From the NCBI GenBank assembly GCA_947488305.1, contig CANKZM010000003.1:372001-436000 (forward strand): 64,000 nucleotides of DNA. The letters run 5' to 3'. A program made the position numbers and the translations under genes. Below, piece by piece: positions 47,509 through 57,125 of this stretch; the first letter of the stretch is position 1, and the number at the start of each line of letters is the position of its first letter. The DNA is from an uncultured Roseobacter sp. GTDB lineage: Bacteria > Pseudomonadota > Alphaproteobacteria > Rhodobacterales > Rhodobacteraceae. The notes beneath the pieces were generated by a model. It worked only from the letters and a program-made list of their open reading frames with translations. It did not search any database and was not told the DNA's origin.

Positions 47509-48578
47509 AAAACCGCGCAATTCTACCGCCTTTGGATCAGATCGAGGTCATCGCGCCCAATTTCAAGAAAAGGCATTCCGGCGTGACCTCCACGGTCCTA
47601 CGATTGGTTCCCCTGCAGGCGCGCGATATCGCCATCGTTGCTTCTGGCCCAGAATTGCCGCCGGAGGTGCCGAACCTGCCCCCTGCGCGCCTGCCGTCCT
47701 TGCCAAAACGTCCAGGCGGTGTAGCCCGGGTTTGGCACGCGCGCCGCAACGTTGAAATGATCGCAGGCCTAGCCCTGAAGCACTTGGGGCGAAAAAAGCT
47801 GAAGTTGCTATTCACCTCAGCCGCGCAGAGGCGCCACACCGGATTCACCCGTTGGCTTATCCGCGAGATGGATGCGGTGATTGCCACGTCGGTCAAATCC
47901 GCGGCGTATCTTGAAAGACCCGCAACCGTTATTCACCACGGCATTAATTGCGTGCAGTTTTCACCTGTCGAGGACAGACCAGCCTTGCGACGCGACCTCG
48001 ATCTGCCAGTGCAAGGGCCTCTTGTAGGTTGTTTCGGGCGCATCCGGCATCAAAAAGGCAATGACCTCTTTGTCAAAGCGATGATCCGCATTTTCGAGGA
48101 CGTCCCCACGGGCAATGCGCTGATCATGGGCCGGGCGACTGATGAACATAAGGCGTTTCTGCAAGACCTGAAGGATGAGGTTGCCGCTGCGGGGCTTTCG
48201 CACCGTATTCTTTTTCGCGATGAGGTACCCATAGAAGACCTCGCGCGCCACTTTCAGGCGCTCGACCTTTATGTTGCTCCGCAACGCTGGGAAGGGTTTG
48301 GCCTGACACCGCTTGAGGCGATGGCCTGTGGTGCGCCAGTTGTTGCCACGAAGGTTGGCGCGTTTGAGGAGTTGGTCGTTGAAGGCGAAACCGGCCATCT
48401 TGTCGAGATCGAAGATGTTGATGCCATCACGACTGCAACCCGGGACTTATTGACCGATACCGACAAACGGGCCAGTTTCGCAACCGCGGCACGCCAGAAC
48501 GTCCTCAATCGCTTCACGATTGAGGCTGAGGCCGCCGCGATCATTGGGATCTATCGAAAGCTATTGTCGCAGGACTAG
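47505..48578 (+). CDS. lpcC: LPS core glycosyltransferase (GT4 family)
   Basis: A 357-residue GT-B glycosyltransferase. The C-terminal donor domain shows GCFGRIRHQKGNDLFVKA (about 170-187), APQRWEGFGLTPLEAMACG and PVVATKVGAFEELV, the GT4 hallmark. Similar to LpcC, a mannosyltransferase acting on Kdo-lipid IVA in Rhizobium; sugar specificity is inferred from that resemblance and from overlap with waaA. Confidence 0.85.
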   Translation: MKNRAILPPLDQIEVIAPNFKKRHSGVTSTVLRLVPLQARDIAIVASGPELPPEVPNLPPARLPSLPKRPGGVARVWHARRNVEMIAGLALKHLGRKKLKLLFTSAAQRRHTGFTRWLIREMDAVIATSVKSAAYLERPATVIHHGINCVQFSPVEDRPALRRDLDLPVQGPLVGCFGRIRHQKGNDLFVKAMIRIFEDVPTGNALIMGRATDEHKAFLQDLKDEVAAAGLSHRILFRDEVPIEDLARHFQALDLYVAPQRWEGFGLTPLEAMACGAPVVATKVGAFEELVVEGETGHLVEIEDVDAITTATRDLLTDTDKRASFATAARQNVLNRFTIEAEAAAIIGIYRKLLSQD

Positions 48579-48584
48579 CTCTTT

Positions 48585-49748
48585 TCAGGCAGCGGGCATC
48601 CGCTGTTCGACTATTTCAGCCCACCAACTGCACCCGGCCGGGATCGCTTCATCATCGAAGTTGTATTCCGGGTGGTGCAAGGCTGCGCTATCGCCGTTGC
48701 CCATCAGAATATAGGCACCCGGCCGCTCTTCGAGCATAAATGCAAAGTCCTCACCGCCCATGACCAGTTCAGCATCCGAGCAATCGCCCGAAACGGATTT
48801 GGCGACATCGGCTGCAAAATCCGTCTGTATCGGATGGTTCACTGTAACGGGGTAATTCCGCATGTAATTTACACGGGCAACCGCCCCGAAACTCAATGCC
48901 ACGCCCTCCGCAAGCTTGGTCAGGCGCTCCTCTGCCAGATCGCGCATCGCATTACTCATGGAACGGACGGTGCCCTTGATCTGTGCGCGTTGTGGGATCA
49001 CGTTGAAAGCATTCGACGAGGTCTCAAAAGATGTAATCGAGACCACCAGCTGATCCACTGGGTCCGCGTTGCGCGACGCAATGGATTGTGCCGCGAGCAC
49101 GATGTGACTGGTCACGACCGTTGGATCAACTGTGGTGTGCGGGAAGGCTGCGTGGCCACCCTTGCCTTCGACCTCGATCTCAAAAAGGTCGGTCGCCGCA
49201 AAGAACGGCCCGGTGCGGATCGCAAACTGTCCGCGCTCCAATCCCGGCCAGTTATGCATGCCGTAGACTTCCTGGATCCCGAACCGCTCCATCAGGCCGT
49301 CGTTGCACATTTCTCGCCCCCCGCCTCCGCCTTCTTCGGCGGGTTGAAAGATCACGATAGCTGTGCCGTCGAAATTGCGGGTCTCGCAAAGGTATTGAGC
49401 GGCCCCCAGCAGCATTGCTGTATGACCATCATGCCCGCACGCATGCATCTTGCCCGGTTCGGTTGAGGCATACTCGACGCCAGTTTGCTCTGGAATTGGC
49501 AATGCGTCCATATCCGCCCGCAATCCGATCACTTTTCCAGTGGTGTCTGATTTGCCCTTGATCACGCCAACCACACCGGTTTGGCCAATACCCGTTACGA
49601 TCTCGTCACACCCAAAGGCCTTGAGTTTTTCGGCGACGATCCCGGCGGTCCGGTGCGTGTCAAACAACAGTTCAGGATGGGCATGCAAATCCTGCCGCCA
49701 TGCGGCTATTTCCGGTTGCAACTCTGCAAATCGATTCTTGATAGGCAT
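48585..49748 (-). CDS. M20 family amidohydrolase (N-acyl amino acid hydrolase, HipO-like)
   Basis: A 387-residue zinc amidohydrolase that removes acyl groups from N-acyl amino acids. Metal ligands are in MHACGHDGHTAML (about 98-110) and EEGGGGGREM (about 130-139), with the lid domain in between (ATDLFEIEVEGKGGHAAFPHTTVDP) and the final His in LMGNGDSAALHHPEY. The start is ATG 49748. It is the farthest downstream member of the minus-strand catabolic genes, 137 bases after the FAD enzyme, with a perfect palindrome between them. It differs from the ArgE-type enzyme at 51286, so two distinct deacylases are present. Confidence 0.92.
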   Translation of the reverse strand: MPIKNRFAELQPEIAAWRQDLHAHPELLFDTHRTAGIVAEKLKAFGCDEIVTGIGQTGVVGVIKGKSDTTGKVIGLRADMDALPIPEQTGVEYASTEPGKMHACGHDGHTAMLLGAAQYLCETRNFDGTAIVIFQPAEEGGGGGREMCNDGLMERFGIQEVYGMHNWPGLERGQFAIRTGPFFAATDLFEIEVEGKGGHAAFPHTTVDPTVVTSHIVLAAQSIASRNADPVDQLVVSITSFETSSNAFNVIPQRAQIKGTVRSMSNAMRDLAEERLTKLAEGVALSFGAVARVNYMRNYPVTVNHPIQTDFAADVAKSVSGDCSDAELVMGGEDFAFMLEERPGAYILMGNGDSAALHHPEYNFDDEAIPAGCSWWAEIVEQRMPAA

Positions 49749-49836
49749 CTGTGCTCTCTCCTGACAAACTCAACCTGTACCAATTCAGACGCGTTACTAT
49801 GGAGGGAGGGGCGTTCTGCCGCAAGGCGGAATCAAG

Positions 49837-49854
49837 ATCATTCAATGGAATGAT
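49837..49854. repeat. Perfect inverted repeat between the M20 and FAD oxidoreductase genes
   Basis: ATCATTC (49837-49843) and GAATGAT (49848-49854) are perfect 7-base arms around AATG, about 90 bases before the M20 start on the minus strand. A second small hairpin (CCGC/GCGG) lies at about 49820-49830. Neither is followed by a T-run, so an operator or RNA processing hairpin is as likely as a terminator. No other feature seen in 49749-49885. Confidence 0.4.
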
Positions 49855-49885
49855 TGCGTTGCTTCACTGTTGATGGGCCGAAAGG

Positions 49886-51223
49886 CTAGAGCGCGGGGCC
49901 AAGCTGCATCTCGCTCCCGTCACCAAACCTCTCAAAGCGAAAACGGTGCAAGTCGTGGCCGGTGGCTTCCCCCAGAGCAAGCGCTGCGAGCACACGACCG
50001 ATGGCCGGTCCAATCCCAAATCCATGGCCGCTCATACCCGTGCCCACTGTCAGCCCCGGCACTTGCGCAATACGGTCCACCACCGGAACAAGGTCAGGCA
50101 TGGTGTCAATCATGCCAGCCCAGGCATGCGCAATTTGGAAAGGTGGCATATTCGGGAAAAGTCGGGCAAACTCATCCTTCAAGGCCGTTACCTTTGCGGC
50201 GTTCGGTTTCGGGTCCAGGACGCGCTGCGCCTCGAAGGGTCCGGGCATATCCCCATCCCACCGGCGCTGCGTCAGCCATGCATCCGGATACCCTTTGGGG
50301 GCGGAAGGCAGAAACCGTGTACCAAATGGGTCGGCACGAAGCTGGTTCAGAAATTTGGGCAGAGCCCGAAACGCAGCGGGCCCGACAAAAAGTTCGTGGA
50401 ACCCACCCGGTGCCAACGTATAGCCACCATCACACCGTGCACGGAATGCTATTTCGCGGTCAGCGGCCCCGCCCTCAAAAACCATCGGCAACGGCGTGGT
50501 GGCAGCAACAGTCGCGCGCACCGAAAGCTGTGGCAGATGCGCCCCGTGATTGGCCAAAAAAAGCGCGCACCATGCGCCGCCCGCCAGGACAACTTCGGGG
50601 GCGTTGATACGCCCCTTCTCGGTGACAACACCGCTCACCTGCCCGCCACTCATGTCAAGGCACCGCACGGCGCAGTTTTCGACGATCTGAGCGCCCTCGC
50701 GTACTGCGATACCGGCAAGGGCCGGCACAGCGAGCCAAGGCTCCGCACGCATATCAGATGCCGTATAAAGCGCCCCTGCGTATCTTTTAGACGTTCCGGG
50801 AATAAGCGCGTCCGTTTCCGGCGCGGACAAAAGACGCGTGTCGATCTCCATATCCTGCGCGAACGGAGCCCAAGCAGCATAGCGTTCAAGTGCTGCTTCA
50901 TCCTCGGCCAGATAGGTCACGCCGCCCTGCGTGAGGCCGATGTCCACATTGGTATCCGCAGCGAGTGCGCGCCAAAGACCGTTTGCTTCTTTCATCAGAG
51001 GCAATTCATCCGGGTCACGTCCCTGCTGCCTGATCCACCCCCAGTTGCGGCTCGACTGCTCGCCCGCAATTCGTCCCTTTTCCAGCAGCGCAACGCGCTG
51101 CCCTTTGCGCGCCAGAAAGAGCGCGGTCGAGACGCCAATGACACCTCCACCGATAACAACCACATCAGCTTCAGAAGGCGGCGGGCCGGGAAATGTCACC
51201 GGACTGTTCAGTGAAATGGGCAT
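49886..51223 (-). CDS. FAD-dependent amine/D-amino acid oxidoreductase (DAO family)
   Basis: A flavoprotein of 445 residues. Rossmann FAD motif VVVIGGGVIGVSTALFLARKG near residues 22-42, then GEQSSRNWGWIRQQG, and the C-terminal FAD end GTGMSGHGFGIGPAIGRVLAAL. Related to DadA/glycine oxidase enzymes that oxidise amines or D-amino acids to keto acids. The frame opens at a TTG (51289) overlapping the preceding ArgE gene by 4 bases; without a clear ribosome-binding site I prefer ATG 51223. Both are possible. Functional guess: oxidation of the product released by the neighbouring deacylases. Confidence 0.85.
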   Translation of the reverse strand: MPISLNSPVTFPGPPPSEADVVVIGGGVIGVSTALFLARKGQRVALLEKGRIAGEQSSRNWGWIRQQGRDPDELPLMKEANGLWRALAADTNVDIGLTQGGVTYLAEDEAALERYAAWAPFAQDMEIDTRLLSAPETDALIPGTSKRYAGALYTASDMRAEPWLAVPALAGIAVREGAQIVENCAVRCLDMSGGQVSGVVTEKGRINAPEVVLAGGAWCALFLANHGAHLPQLSVRATVAATTPLPMVFEGGAADREIAFRARCDGGYTLAPGGFHELFVGPAAFRALPKFLNQLRADPFGTRFLPSAPKGYPDAWLTQRRWDGDMPGPFEAQRVLDPKPNAAKVTALKDEFARLFPNMPPFQIAHAWAGMIDTMPDLVPVVDRIAQVPGLTVGTGMSGHGFGIGPAIGRVLAALALGEATGHDLHRFRFERFGDGSEMQLGPAL

Positions 51224-51285
51224 GCCACCACTTGTGGCGCGGGCGGGTTTTGATCCGTCGGTTGTGCTACTGGCCGTTCTCACGA

Positions 51286-52449
51286 TCAACCTTGCAATCG
51301 TGAGATTAGCCGCTCCATGAAGGCTTGCCCTGCTTCGAATTGTGCGCGGCTTACAAATTCATTTGGTTGATGGGCTTGTGCGATATCTCCGGGGCCACAA
51401 ATCACAGCGGAATAGCCAGCCTGCTGGAACTGGCCCGCCTCAGTCCCGTAGCTGACAACGTGGCTCGCATTGTCTCCGGTCAGGCTGCGCACCAACGTCT
51501 CAGCCTCTCCGTTCTCTTCCGGAGCAAGTGCCGGCACATCAAACCGTTCGGTCAGTTCGATCCGGGTCTCGGGCACCACGGCCTGCATCATCGCTTCAAC
51601 CTCTGCGATCTTTTCGCGGTAACGCGCCTCCCATTCCACCTTAGCTTCGCCCGGCACAACTCTGAAATCCATTGCAAAATGGCAATCCTTTGCCGTGATG
51701 TTATGAGCCGTGCCGCCGCTGATCATTCCCACGTGCAGTGTCGTGTAAGGCGGGTCAAAGGCCTGCGCCAGCGCTGCGGGTTCCGCGTCGCGGTTGGCCA
51801 CATTCATTTCATTCGCCCACTCAATGAGTTTGGCACCATACATGATCGCATTGACCCCCCGATCAAGCAGCGAGCTATGAACCTCGAAGCCGCGCAAGTG
51901 GGTGTCAAAACCCGCTCCTCCCTTGTGACCCGACACTGCCTGCATCATCGACGGCTCCCCCACGATCACCGCAGCCCCTTTGGGCAAGACCGGCTGCATG
52001 GCTTCGATCATAGGTGGTGCACCGGTACATCCGACTTCCTCGTCGAAGCTGAGTGCAATCTGCAACGGTCGAGAGATCCCAGCATGATGCGCTTCCACCA
52101 AAGCCCAGATGGCCAGCGCATCAAATCCTTTCATGTCGCAGGTTCCACGTCCGTAGAGCTTGCCATTTTTCTCGAAAACTTCGAAGGGATCAGTTTCCCA
52201 GGGCTGGCCATCCACCGGCACTACATCCGTATGGCCCGAAAGAACGATCGCTCCTTCCTCCCAGGGGCCCACATGGGCAAACAGGGCATGTTTTGGCTGT
52301 TCAGGATCAATGTAACGATGGCTTTCAATACCTTGCGTTTCAATGTAGTCGGCCACCCAGTCGATCAAAGGAATGTTGCTGTCACGGCTGACTGTCGGAA
52401 AAGAAACCAGTTTCCTGAGAATCTCCAATGCTGACAAACGTGTGGTCAT
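51286..52449 (-). CDS. ArgE/DapE-type deacetylase (acetylornithine deacetylase-like)
   Basis: A 387-residue M20 metallopeptidase. The two-metal motifs are LSGHTDVVPVDGQPW (about 70-84, His72), DMKGFDAL (about 103-110) and DEEVGCTGAP (about 135-144), and the final HQPNEFV loop is present. Deacetylates an N-acetyl amino acid; acetylornithine is the classic substrate but the surrounding transporter and oxidase point to a catabolic rather than arginine-synthesis role. It overlaps the SDR gene upstream by 4 bases. Confidence 0.92.
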   Translation of the reverse strand: MTTRLSALEILRKLVSFPTVSRDSNIPLIDWVADYIETQGIESHRYIDPEQPKHALFAHVGPWEEGAIVLSGHTDVVPVDGQPWETDPFEVFEKNGKLYGRGTCDMKGFDALAIWALVEAHHAGISRPLQIALSFDEEVGCTGAPPMIEAMQPVLPKGAAVIVGEPSMMQAVSGHKGGAGFDTHLRGFEVHSSLLDRGVNAIMYGAKLIEWANEMNVANRDAEPAALAQAFDPPYTTLHVGMISGGTAHNITAKDCHFAMDFRVVPGEAKVEWEARYREKIAEVEAMMQAVVPETRIELTERFDVPALAPEENGEAETLVRSLTGDNASHVVSYGTEAGQFQQAGYSAVICGPGDIAQAHQPNEFVSRAQFEAGQAFMERLISRLQG

Positions 52450-53159
52450 AGCCGATACCCTCCCGATACGACGATGGTTTCGCCGGTGATGAATGACGCG
52501 CTTTCGCTCACCAGAAAACGCACAACCGAGGCGACATCTTGGACCGTACCCAATCGCCCCAACGCCGTCATCTCTATGAATGCCTGGCGCAATGCCTCAT
52601 CCCGTGGTGCGTCGCTGACATCAATAGCGCCGGGTGCGACAGCGTTCACCCGAATGCCATGGGGTCCAAGCTCTTTCGCAGCACCTCTTGTCCAGAGCTC
52701 AAGAGCCGCTTTGCTTGCACCATAAAGGCTGGCCCCTTTTGGCGGCAAAACGGCGTTGACGGACGAAATATTCACGATGGCAGCCCCGCTGCCCAGAAAA
52801 GGGAGGGCCGCCGACAGCAATGCATGCGGCGCTAACCCGTTGACTTGAAAGATGCGCAGGTATTCCTCCGCACTGAACGTATCAAGCGGTGAGGGCGCGA
52901 CAAGTCCCGCATTATTCACAAGAACATCAATCTGACCAAAACGTTCCTTGGTCTTCTGAATAATGGTTTCGGCAGCATCGGGTGTGGTCAGATCAGCTTG
53001 AATTGTCAGGAAGTCGGACCCCGCCCAGTCAGGTTTCGTTCTGTTGAACTGGAGAGCAACATTGTGATCCTTTGACAGGTCTTCAGCGATGGCACGCCCG
53101 ATACCACGGGCCCCACCCGTCACAAGAGCCGTTCGCCGCCCGACCGAAGCCGAAGTCAT
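52446..53159 (-). CDS. Short-chain dehydrogenase/reductase
   Basis: A classical SDR of 237 residues: TGGARGIG nucleotide motif (about 14-21), NNAG (about 87-90), catalytic Ser in NISSVNA and the YGASKAA active-site Tyr/Lys near 150. The segment after it (GAIDVSDAPRDEALRQAFIEM) shows the usual substrate loop. Substrate unknown. It overlaps the ArgE-type gene by 4 bases and follows the ABC ATPase by 14 bases, so it belongs to the same transcript. Confidence 0.92.
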   Translation of the reverse strand: MTSASVGRRTALVTGGARGIGRAIAEDLSKDHNVALQFNRTKPDWAGSDFLTIQADLTTPDAAETIIQKTKERFGQIDVLVNNAGLVAPSPLDTFSAEEYLRIFQVNGLAPHALLSAALPFLGSGAAIVNISSVNAVLPPKGASLYGASKAALELWTRGAAKELGPHGIRVNAVAPGAIDVSDAPRDEALRQAFIEMTALGRLGTVQDVASVVRFLVSESASFITGETIVVSGGYRL

Positions 53160-53173
53160 TACAGCAATCCTTT

Positions 53174-55018
53174 CTAGTAACCGCTATCGGTTTCAAGAAT
53201 CAGATGCCCCGGCTCAATCTCTCGATAGACAGACGGTTCAGGTTTGTAGTCAGCAGGATGGATCGGCGACGGGATCGGCTTGAAATTGAGGTCTTTCTCA
53301 TCCTTGCGCTGACGCGGGTCGGCGATCGGTACCGCCTTCATAAGGGCTTGCGTATAGGGATGCTGCGGGTTCTCAAAGACACTGGCGCGGGGACCAAGTT
53401 CCACGATCCGCCCGAGATACATAACGCCGACATGGTGGCTGACGCGCTCCACCACCGCCATATCATGACTGATGAACAGAAAGGAGATCCCCAGTTCCGC
53501 CTGCAACTCCATCATCAGGTTCAAGACTTGCGCCTGGACGGACACATCCAGTGCTGAAACGGCCTCATCCGCAATGATTAGCTTGGGGTTCAGGGCAAGG
53601 GCCCGGGCAATGGCGACACGTTGCCGTTGACCACCGGAGAGTTCATGCGGGAAGCGCCGCATGAAACTGCGCGGTAACTCCACACGATCAAAAAGTGACG
53701 CGACCCTTTCGTTCACATCCTTGCCCGTGAGTGTTCCGTAGTTGTGAATTGGCTCCGCCACCTGATCGGCCAATTGCATCAATGGGTTAAGCGATGCAAA
53801 AGGATCCTGAAAGATCATTTGCATATCAAGGCGCGCTTCCCGCAACCCGCTTTGATCAAGGGCCATGATGTCCTTGCCAGCAAGGTTGATCTCACCTGAT
53901 TGCGGATCAATAAGCCTTAGAATGGAACGCCCTGCCGAAGACTTGCCACAACCGCTTTCGCCAACAAGACTGAGGGTTTGCCCTTTGTTGATGCTAAAAG
54001 ACAGATCTTCAACCGCATGCACATTGGCAACCGTGCGCCTGAAGAACCCCCCCTTGACCGGGAAACGTGTGGTGAGGTTTTTGACTGACAACAGCACCTC
54101 ATCAGTGCCGGGGATAGGTGCGATCTTGCCGTTTTCGCGACCCAATAGTTTCATCGGCTCAGGAAATTCCTTGCCGCGCATTTCACCAAGTTTTGGCACC
54201 GCAGCAAGGAGCGCTTTGGTGTATGGGTGTTGAGGGTTCTCGAAAATCTCTTCGACCGGCCCCTCTTCGACCTTGTTTCCCCGGAACATCACCACCACCC
54301 GGTCGGCCATCTGTGCGACAACCGCCATGTCGTGGGTGATGAACATAACAGCAGTACCGGTTTCGCGTTTGAGGCGGTCCATAAGTGCCAGAATCTCAGC
54401 CTGAATTGTCACGTCCAGTGCCGTTGTCGGCTCATCGGCGATCAGCAGACGCGGCTTGCAGGCAAGTGCCATCGCGATCACAACCCGTTGTCGCATCCCC
54501 CCTGACAGCTCATGAGGGTATTGCTCCAGCCGTCTTTCGGGTTCGGGGATGCGCACCTCCCGCAAAAGCTCCAGCGCCCGGGCGGAGGCCTCGGCCTTGC
54601 CCAGATTTTTATGAAGCCGCAACCCTTCGGTCAGTTGGCGTCCAACGGTGAAAACAGGATTAAGGGCAGTCATCGGCTCCTGAAAGATCATACCGATTTC
54701 ATTGCCCCGGATGGAACGCATGAGTTCGGAGTCCGTGCCTGCCAGGTCAACATCAGGCGCGTCAGGGCGGTCAAACATCAGCTGTCCTGCTGTTATCTCG
54801 CCACCCCCGAATTCGACCAACCGCATCAGGGAAAGAGAGGAAACCGACTTGCCGGAACCGCTTTCGCCCACGACGCAAACTGTCTCTCCCGGGTTGATAT
54901 CGAACGAGACATCCTCGACGCCCAGAACAGGACCGTCCTTGGTTTGAAATTCGACGCGGAGCCCTTTTATCTGTGCAATCGGATGGATGCTGTTCTGGTC
55001 CGGTTCTTGATCTAGCAT
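53174..55018 (-). CDS. Fused ABC transporter ATPase (Dpp/Opp D-F type)
   Basis: A 614-residue protein of two ATPase domains joined by a linker, replacing the separate DppD and DppF. First domain: Walker A GESGSGKS, signature LSGGMRQR, Walker B LLIADEPT. Second: Walker [10 protein letters not shown], signature LSGGQRQR, Walker [14 protein letters not shown]. It powers uptake by the peptide permease whose binding protein and membrane subunits are encoded divergently on the plus strand. Both domains are followed by the oligopeptide transporter C-terminal extension ([24 protein letters not shown]). Confidence 0.95.
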   Translation of the reverse strand: MLDQEPDQNSIHPIAQIKGLRVEFQTKDGPVLGVEDVSFDINPGETVCVVGESGSGKSVSSLSLMRLVEFGGGEITAGQLMFDRPDAPDVDLAGTDSELMRSIRGNEIGMIFQEPMTALNPVFTVGRQLTEGLRLHKNLGKAEASARALELLREVRIPEPERRLEQYPHELSGGMRQRVVIAMALACKPRLLIADEPTTALDVTIQAEILALMDRLKRETGTAVMFITHDMAVVAQMADRVVVMFRGNKVEEGPVEEIFENPQHPYTKALLAAVPKLGEMRGKEFPEPMKLLGRENGKIAPIPGTDEVLLSVKNLTTRFPVKGGFFRRTVANVHAVEDLSFSINKGQTLSLVGESGCGKSSAGRSILRLIDPQSGEINLAGKDIMALDQSGLREARLDMQMIFQDPFASLNPLMQLADQVAEPIHNYGTLTGKDVNERVASLFDRVELPRSFMRRFPHELSGGQRQRVAIARALALNPKLIIADEAVSALDVSVQAQVLNLMMELQAELGISFLFISHDMAVVERVSHHVGVMYLGRIVELGPRASVFENPQHPYTQALMKAVPIADPRQRKDEKDLNFKPIPSPIHPADYKPEPSVYREIEPGHLILETDSGY

Positions 55019-55283
55019 GACTGCCCCTTGTTCATTCCCCAGAACGCTACGATCAAGATCAGACCGGTGTCAAACACTAGGCGCCCGTTTCTGCACCTCA
55101 ATGCCTCACAAGGCTTGCATTTTCCACAAAACATGCTTCGATGTGTCAGAGCGTACGGGGGGATGAGCACGAATAGTGCGCGCGCGCATCAAAAGTAGGC
55201 CTGTCACACGCCCCAACGCCCAATAAAAACAACGCCCCCGCGCGTGATAAAACGACATTCGCGTGTCCAATATGGAGAAAAAC

Positions 55284-57005
55284 ATGAACCTCAAAACTTT
55301 ACTGATGGGCGCAATTGCGACCACAGCTTTCGCCCCGGTAGTCCTTGCGGACGGCCATGAGGGCGAGCGCGGTCGTGACGGCCAGGTCAATATCATCTAC
55401 TGGCAGGCGCCCTCGATCCTGAACCCTTATCTGTCCGGCGGCACCAAGGACATCGAGTCCGCATCCCTGGTGATCGAACCACTGGGTCGTTACGACCAAA
55501 ACGGTGCGCTGGTAGCCTATCTGGCCCAGGAAATTCCAACGGTTGAAAATGGTGGCGTGAGCGCCGATCTGACGACAATCACGTGGAAACTCAAAGAAGG
55601 CCTGGTCTGGTCGGACGGCTCCGCTGTTACATCGGCAGACGTGAAATTCACAGCAGACTACTGCATGCACCCCGAAGGCGGTTGCGCACAGGGCGCCAAA
55701 TTTGATGGTGTCTCTTCGGTGGAAGTCATTGACGATCTGACCGTCAAAGTGACGTTCTCGCAGCCACAACCAAACCCCTATGGCCCATTCATGGGTGGCC
55801 AATCGCCAATCATTCAGGCGGCACAATTTGCGGATTGTCTGGGCGCAAAAGCGCCAGAGTGTACAGAAGCAAACTTCAACCCCATTGGCACAGGGCCTTT
55901 CGTTGTAACGGACTTCCGCCCCAATGACGTGATCCAGATGGTTGCTAATGAAAACTTCCGCGAGGAAGGCAAACCCGCGTTTGCATCCCTGACGTTCAAA
56001 GGCGGCGGTGACGCGACGGCAGCAGGTCGCGCAGTGCTTGAGACCGGCGAGTTCGACTACGCCTGGAACCTGCAACTTGCCCCCGATGTGCTGGCCAAGA
56101 TGGCCGAGGGCGGCAAAGGCCAGCCAATCGCGGCTTTCGGAACACTGGTGGAACGTCTGGAAATGAACCTGACGAACCCCTCTCCGGATCTTCCTGCAGA
56201 AACCCGTGCGACCGTGGCAGAGCCTCACCCGTTCCTGACCGACTTTAACGTCCGCAAAGCGCTTTCCATGGCAATCGACCGTGAACTGCTGGTCGAAGTA
56301 GGCTACGGCCAAGCCGGACGCCCAACCTGCAACCTGGTCCCTGCACCAGCGCTCTATGCTTCCGAGAACACCGAATGTCTCACACAAGACATCGCCGGCG
56401 CTAACGCGCTCTTGGATGAAGCCGGCTGGGTCGACAGCAATGGCAATGGCGTTCGTGACAAGGACGGTGTGGAACTATCGATCCTGTACCAAACCTCGAC
56501 AAACGCCGTCCGCCAGGACTTCCAGGCGCTGATCAAGGACTGGTGGAGCCAGATTGGTGTTGAGACTGAACTCCGGAACCTTGATGCCTCCGTCTTCTTC
56601 GGCGGTGACCCCGGCAGCCCGGATACCTTCCAGAAGTTCTACGCGGACGTCGAGATGTACGCCAACAACTTCGATGGAACGGACCCGCAAGCGTATCTGT
56701 CTGCTTATCGTTGTGGAAACGAACCCAAGCCGTCCAGCCAGTGGCAGGGCGAAAACATCAACCGTTTCTGCGACCCGGAATATGACGCGCTCCTCGATGA
56801 GTTGGCCCGGACCGGCGAGCTTGAGAAGCGTGGCGAGATCGCCAAGAAACTCAACGATATGCTGACCAAAGACAGCTACACGATCGTACCCTTGGTCGAT
56901 CGTGGCCGTGTGTCTGCACATGCCAACTCATTGGGCGGAGTGATCCTCAACACCTGGGACTCAGAGTTGTGGAATGCGGCAGATTGGTATCGCATCGGCA
57001 ACTGA
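55284..57005 (+). CDS. Periplasmic substrate-binding protein, family 5 (peptide/opine type)
   Basis: A 573-residue exported solute-binding protein. Residues 1-22 are the signal peptide (MNLKTLLMGAIATTAFAPVVLA, cleavage before DGHEG). Family-5 features: VIEPLGRYDQNGALV, TWKLKEGLVWSDGSAVTSADVKF, and IGTGPFVVTDFRPNDV. A Ca-binding-like loop DSNGNGVRDKDG lies near residue 390. It carries several Cys pairs. Two start codons are possible: ATG 55284 has GGAG 6 bases upstream and opens the signal peptide; GTG 55263 lies upstream. Ligand unknown; peptides, opines or N-acyl amino acids fit the neighbours. Confidence 0.93.
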   Translation: MNLKTLLMGAIATTAFAPVVLADGHEGERGRDGQVNIIYWQAPSILNPYLSGGTKDIESASLVIEPLGRYDQNGALVAYLAQEIPTVENGGVSADLTTITWKLKEGLVWSDGSAVTSADVKFTADYCMHPEGGCAQGAKFDGVSSVEVIDDLTVKVTFSQPQPNPYGPFMGGQSPIIQAAQFADCLGAKAPECTEANFNPIGTGPFVVTDFRPNDVIQMVANENFREEGKPAFASLTFKGGGDATAAGRAVLETGEFDYAWNLQLAPDVLAKMAEGGKGQPIAAFGTLVERLEMNLTNPSPDLPAETRATVAEPHPFLTDFNVRKALSMAIDRELLVEVGYGQAGRPTCNLVPAPALYASENTECLTQDIAGANALLDEAGWVDSNGNGVRDKDGVELSILYQTSTNAVRQDFQALIKDWWSQIGVETELRNLDASVFFGGDPGSPDTFQKFYADVEMYANNFDGTDPQAYLSAYRCGNEPKPSSQWQGENINRFCDPEYDALLDELARTGELEKRGEIAKKLNDMLTKDSYTIVPLVDRGRVSAHANSLGGVILNTWDSELWNAADWYRIGN

Positions 57006-57017
57006 CGTGAATCAAGG

Positions 57018-57043
57018 CGGGGCGCGAAAATTTTCGCGCCCCG
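57018..57043 (+). terminator. Long perfect hairpin between binding protein and permease
   Basis: CGGGGCGCGAAAA followed by its exact complement (57018-57043) gives a 26-base perfect palindrome ending in CGTTTCTCTC. It begins 13 bases after the binding-protein stop. Such hairpins stabilise the binding-protein mRNA or partially stop transcription, so that more binding protein than permease is made. Confidence 0.75.
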
Positions 57044-57125
57044 TTTCTCTCTGGCAAAGCAATTGCTTGTCAGGCTGCGGACAAACCTCCAACAATAATA
57101 AGAACGACGCTTTGAGGACGCATTC

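Noticed and set aside
51325-52434. Long plus-strand frame opposite the ArgE-type gene
   Set aside because: Antisense shadow; His/Cys-rich composition, no family signature.
55299-56387. Minus-strand frame of 362 codons opposite the binding protein
   Set aside because: Antisense shadow of a gene with signal peptide and family motifs; the Arg/His/Cys-rich product is not protein-like.
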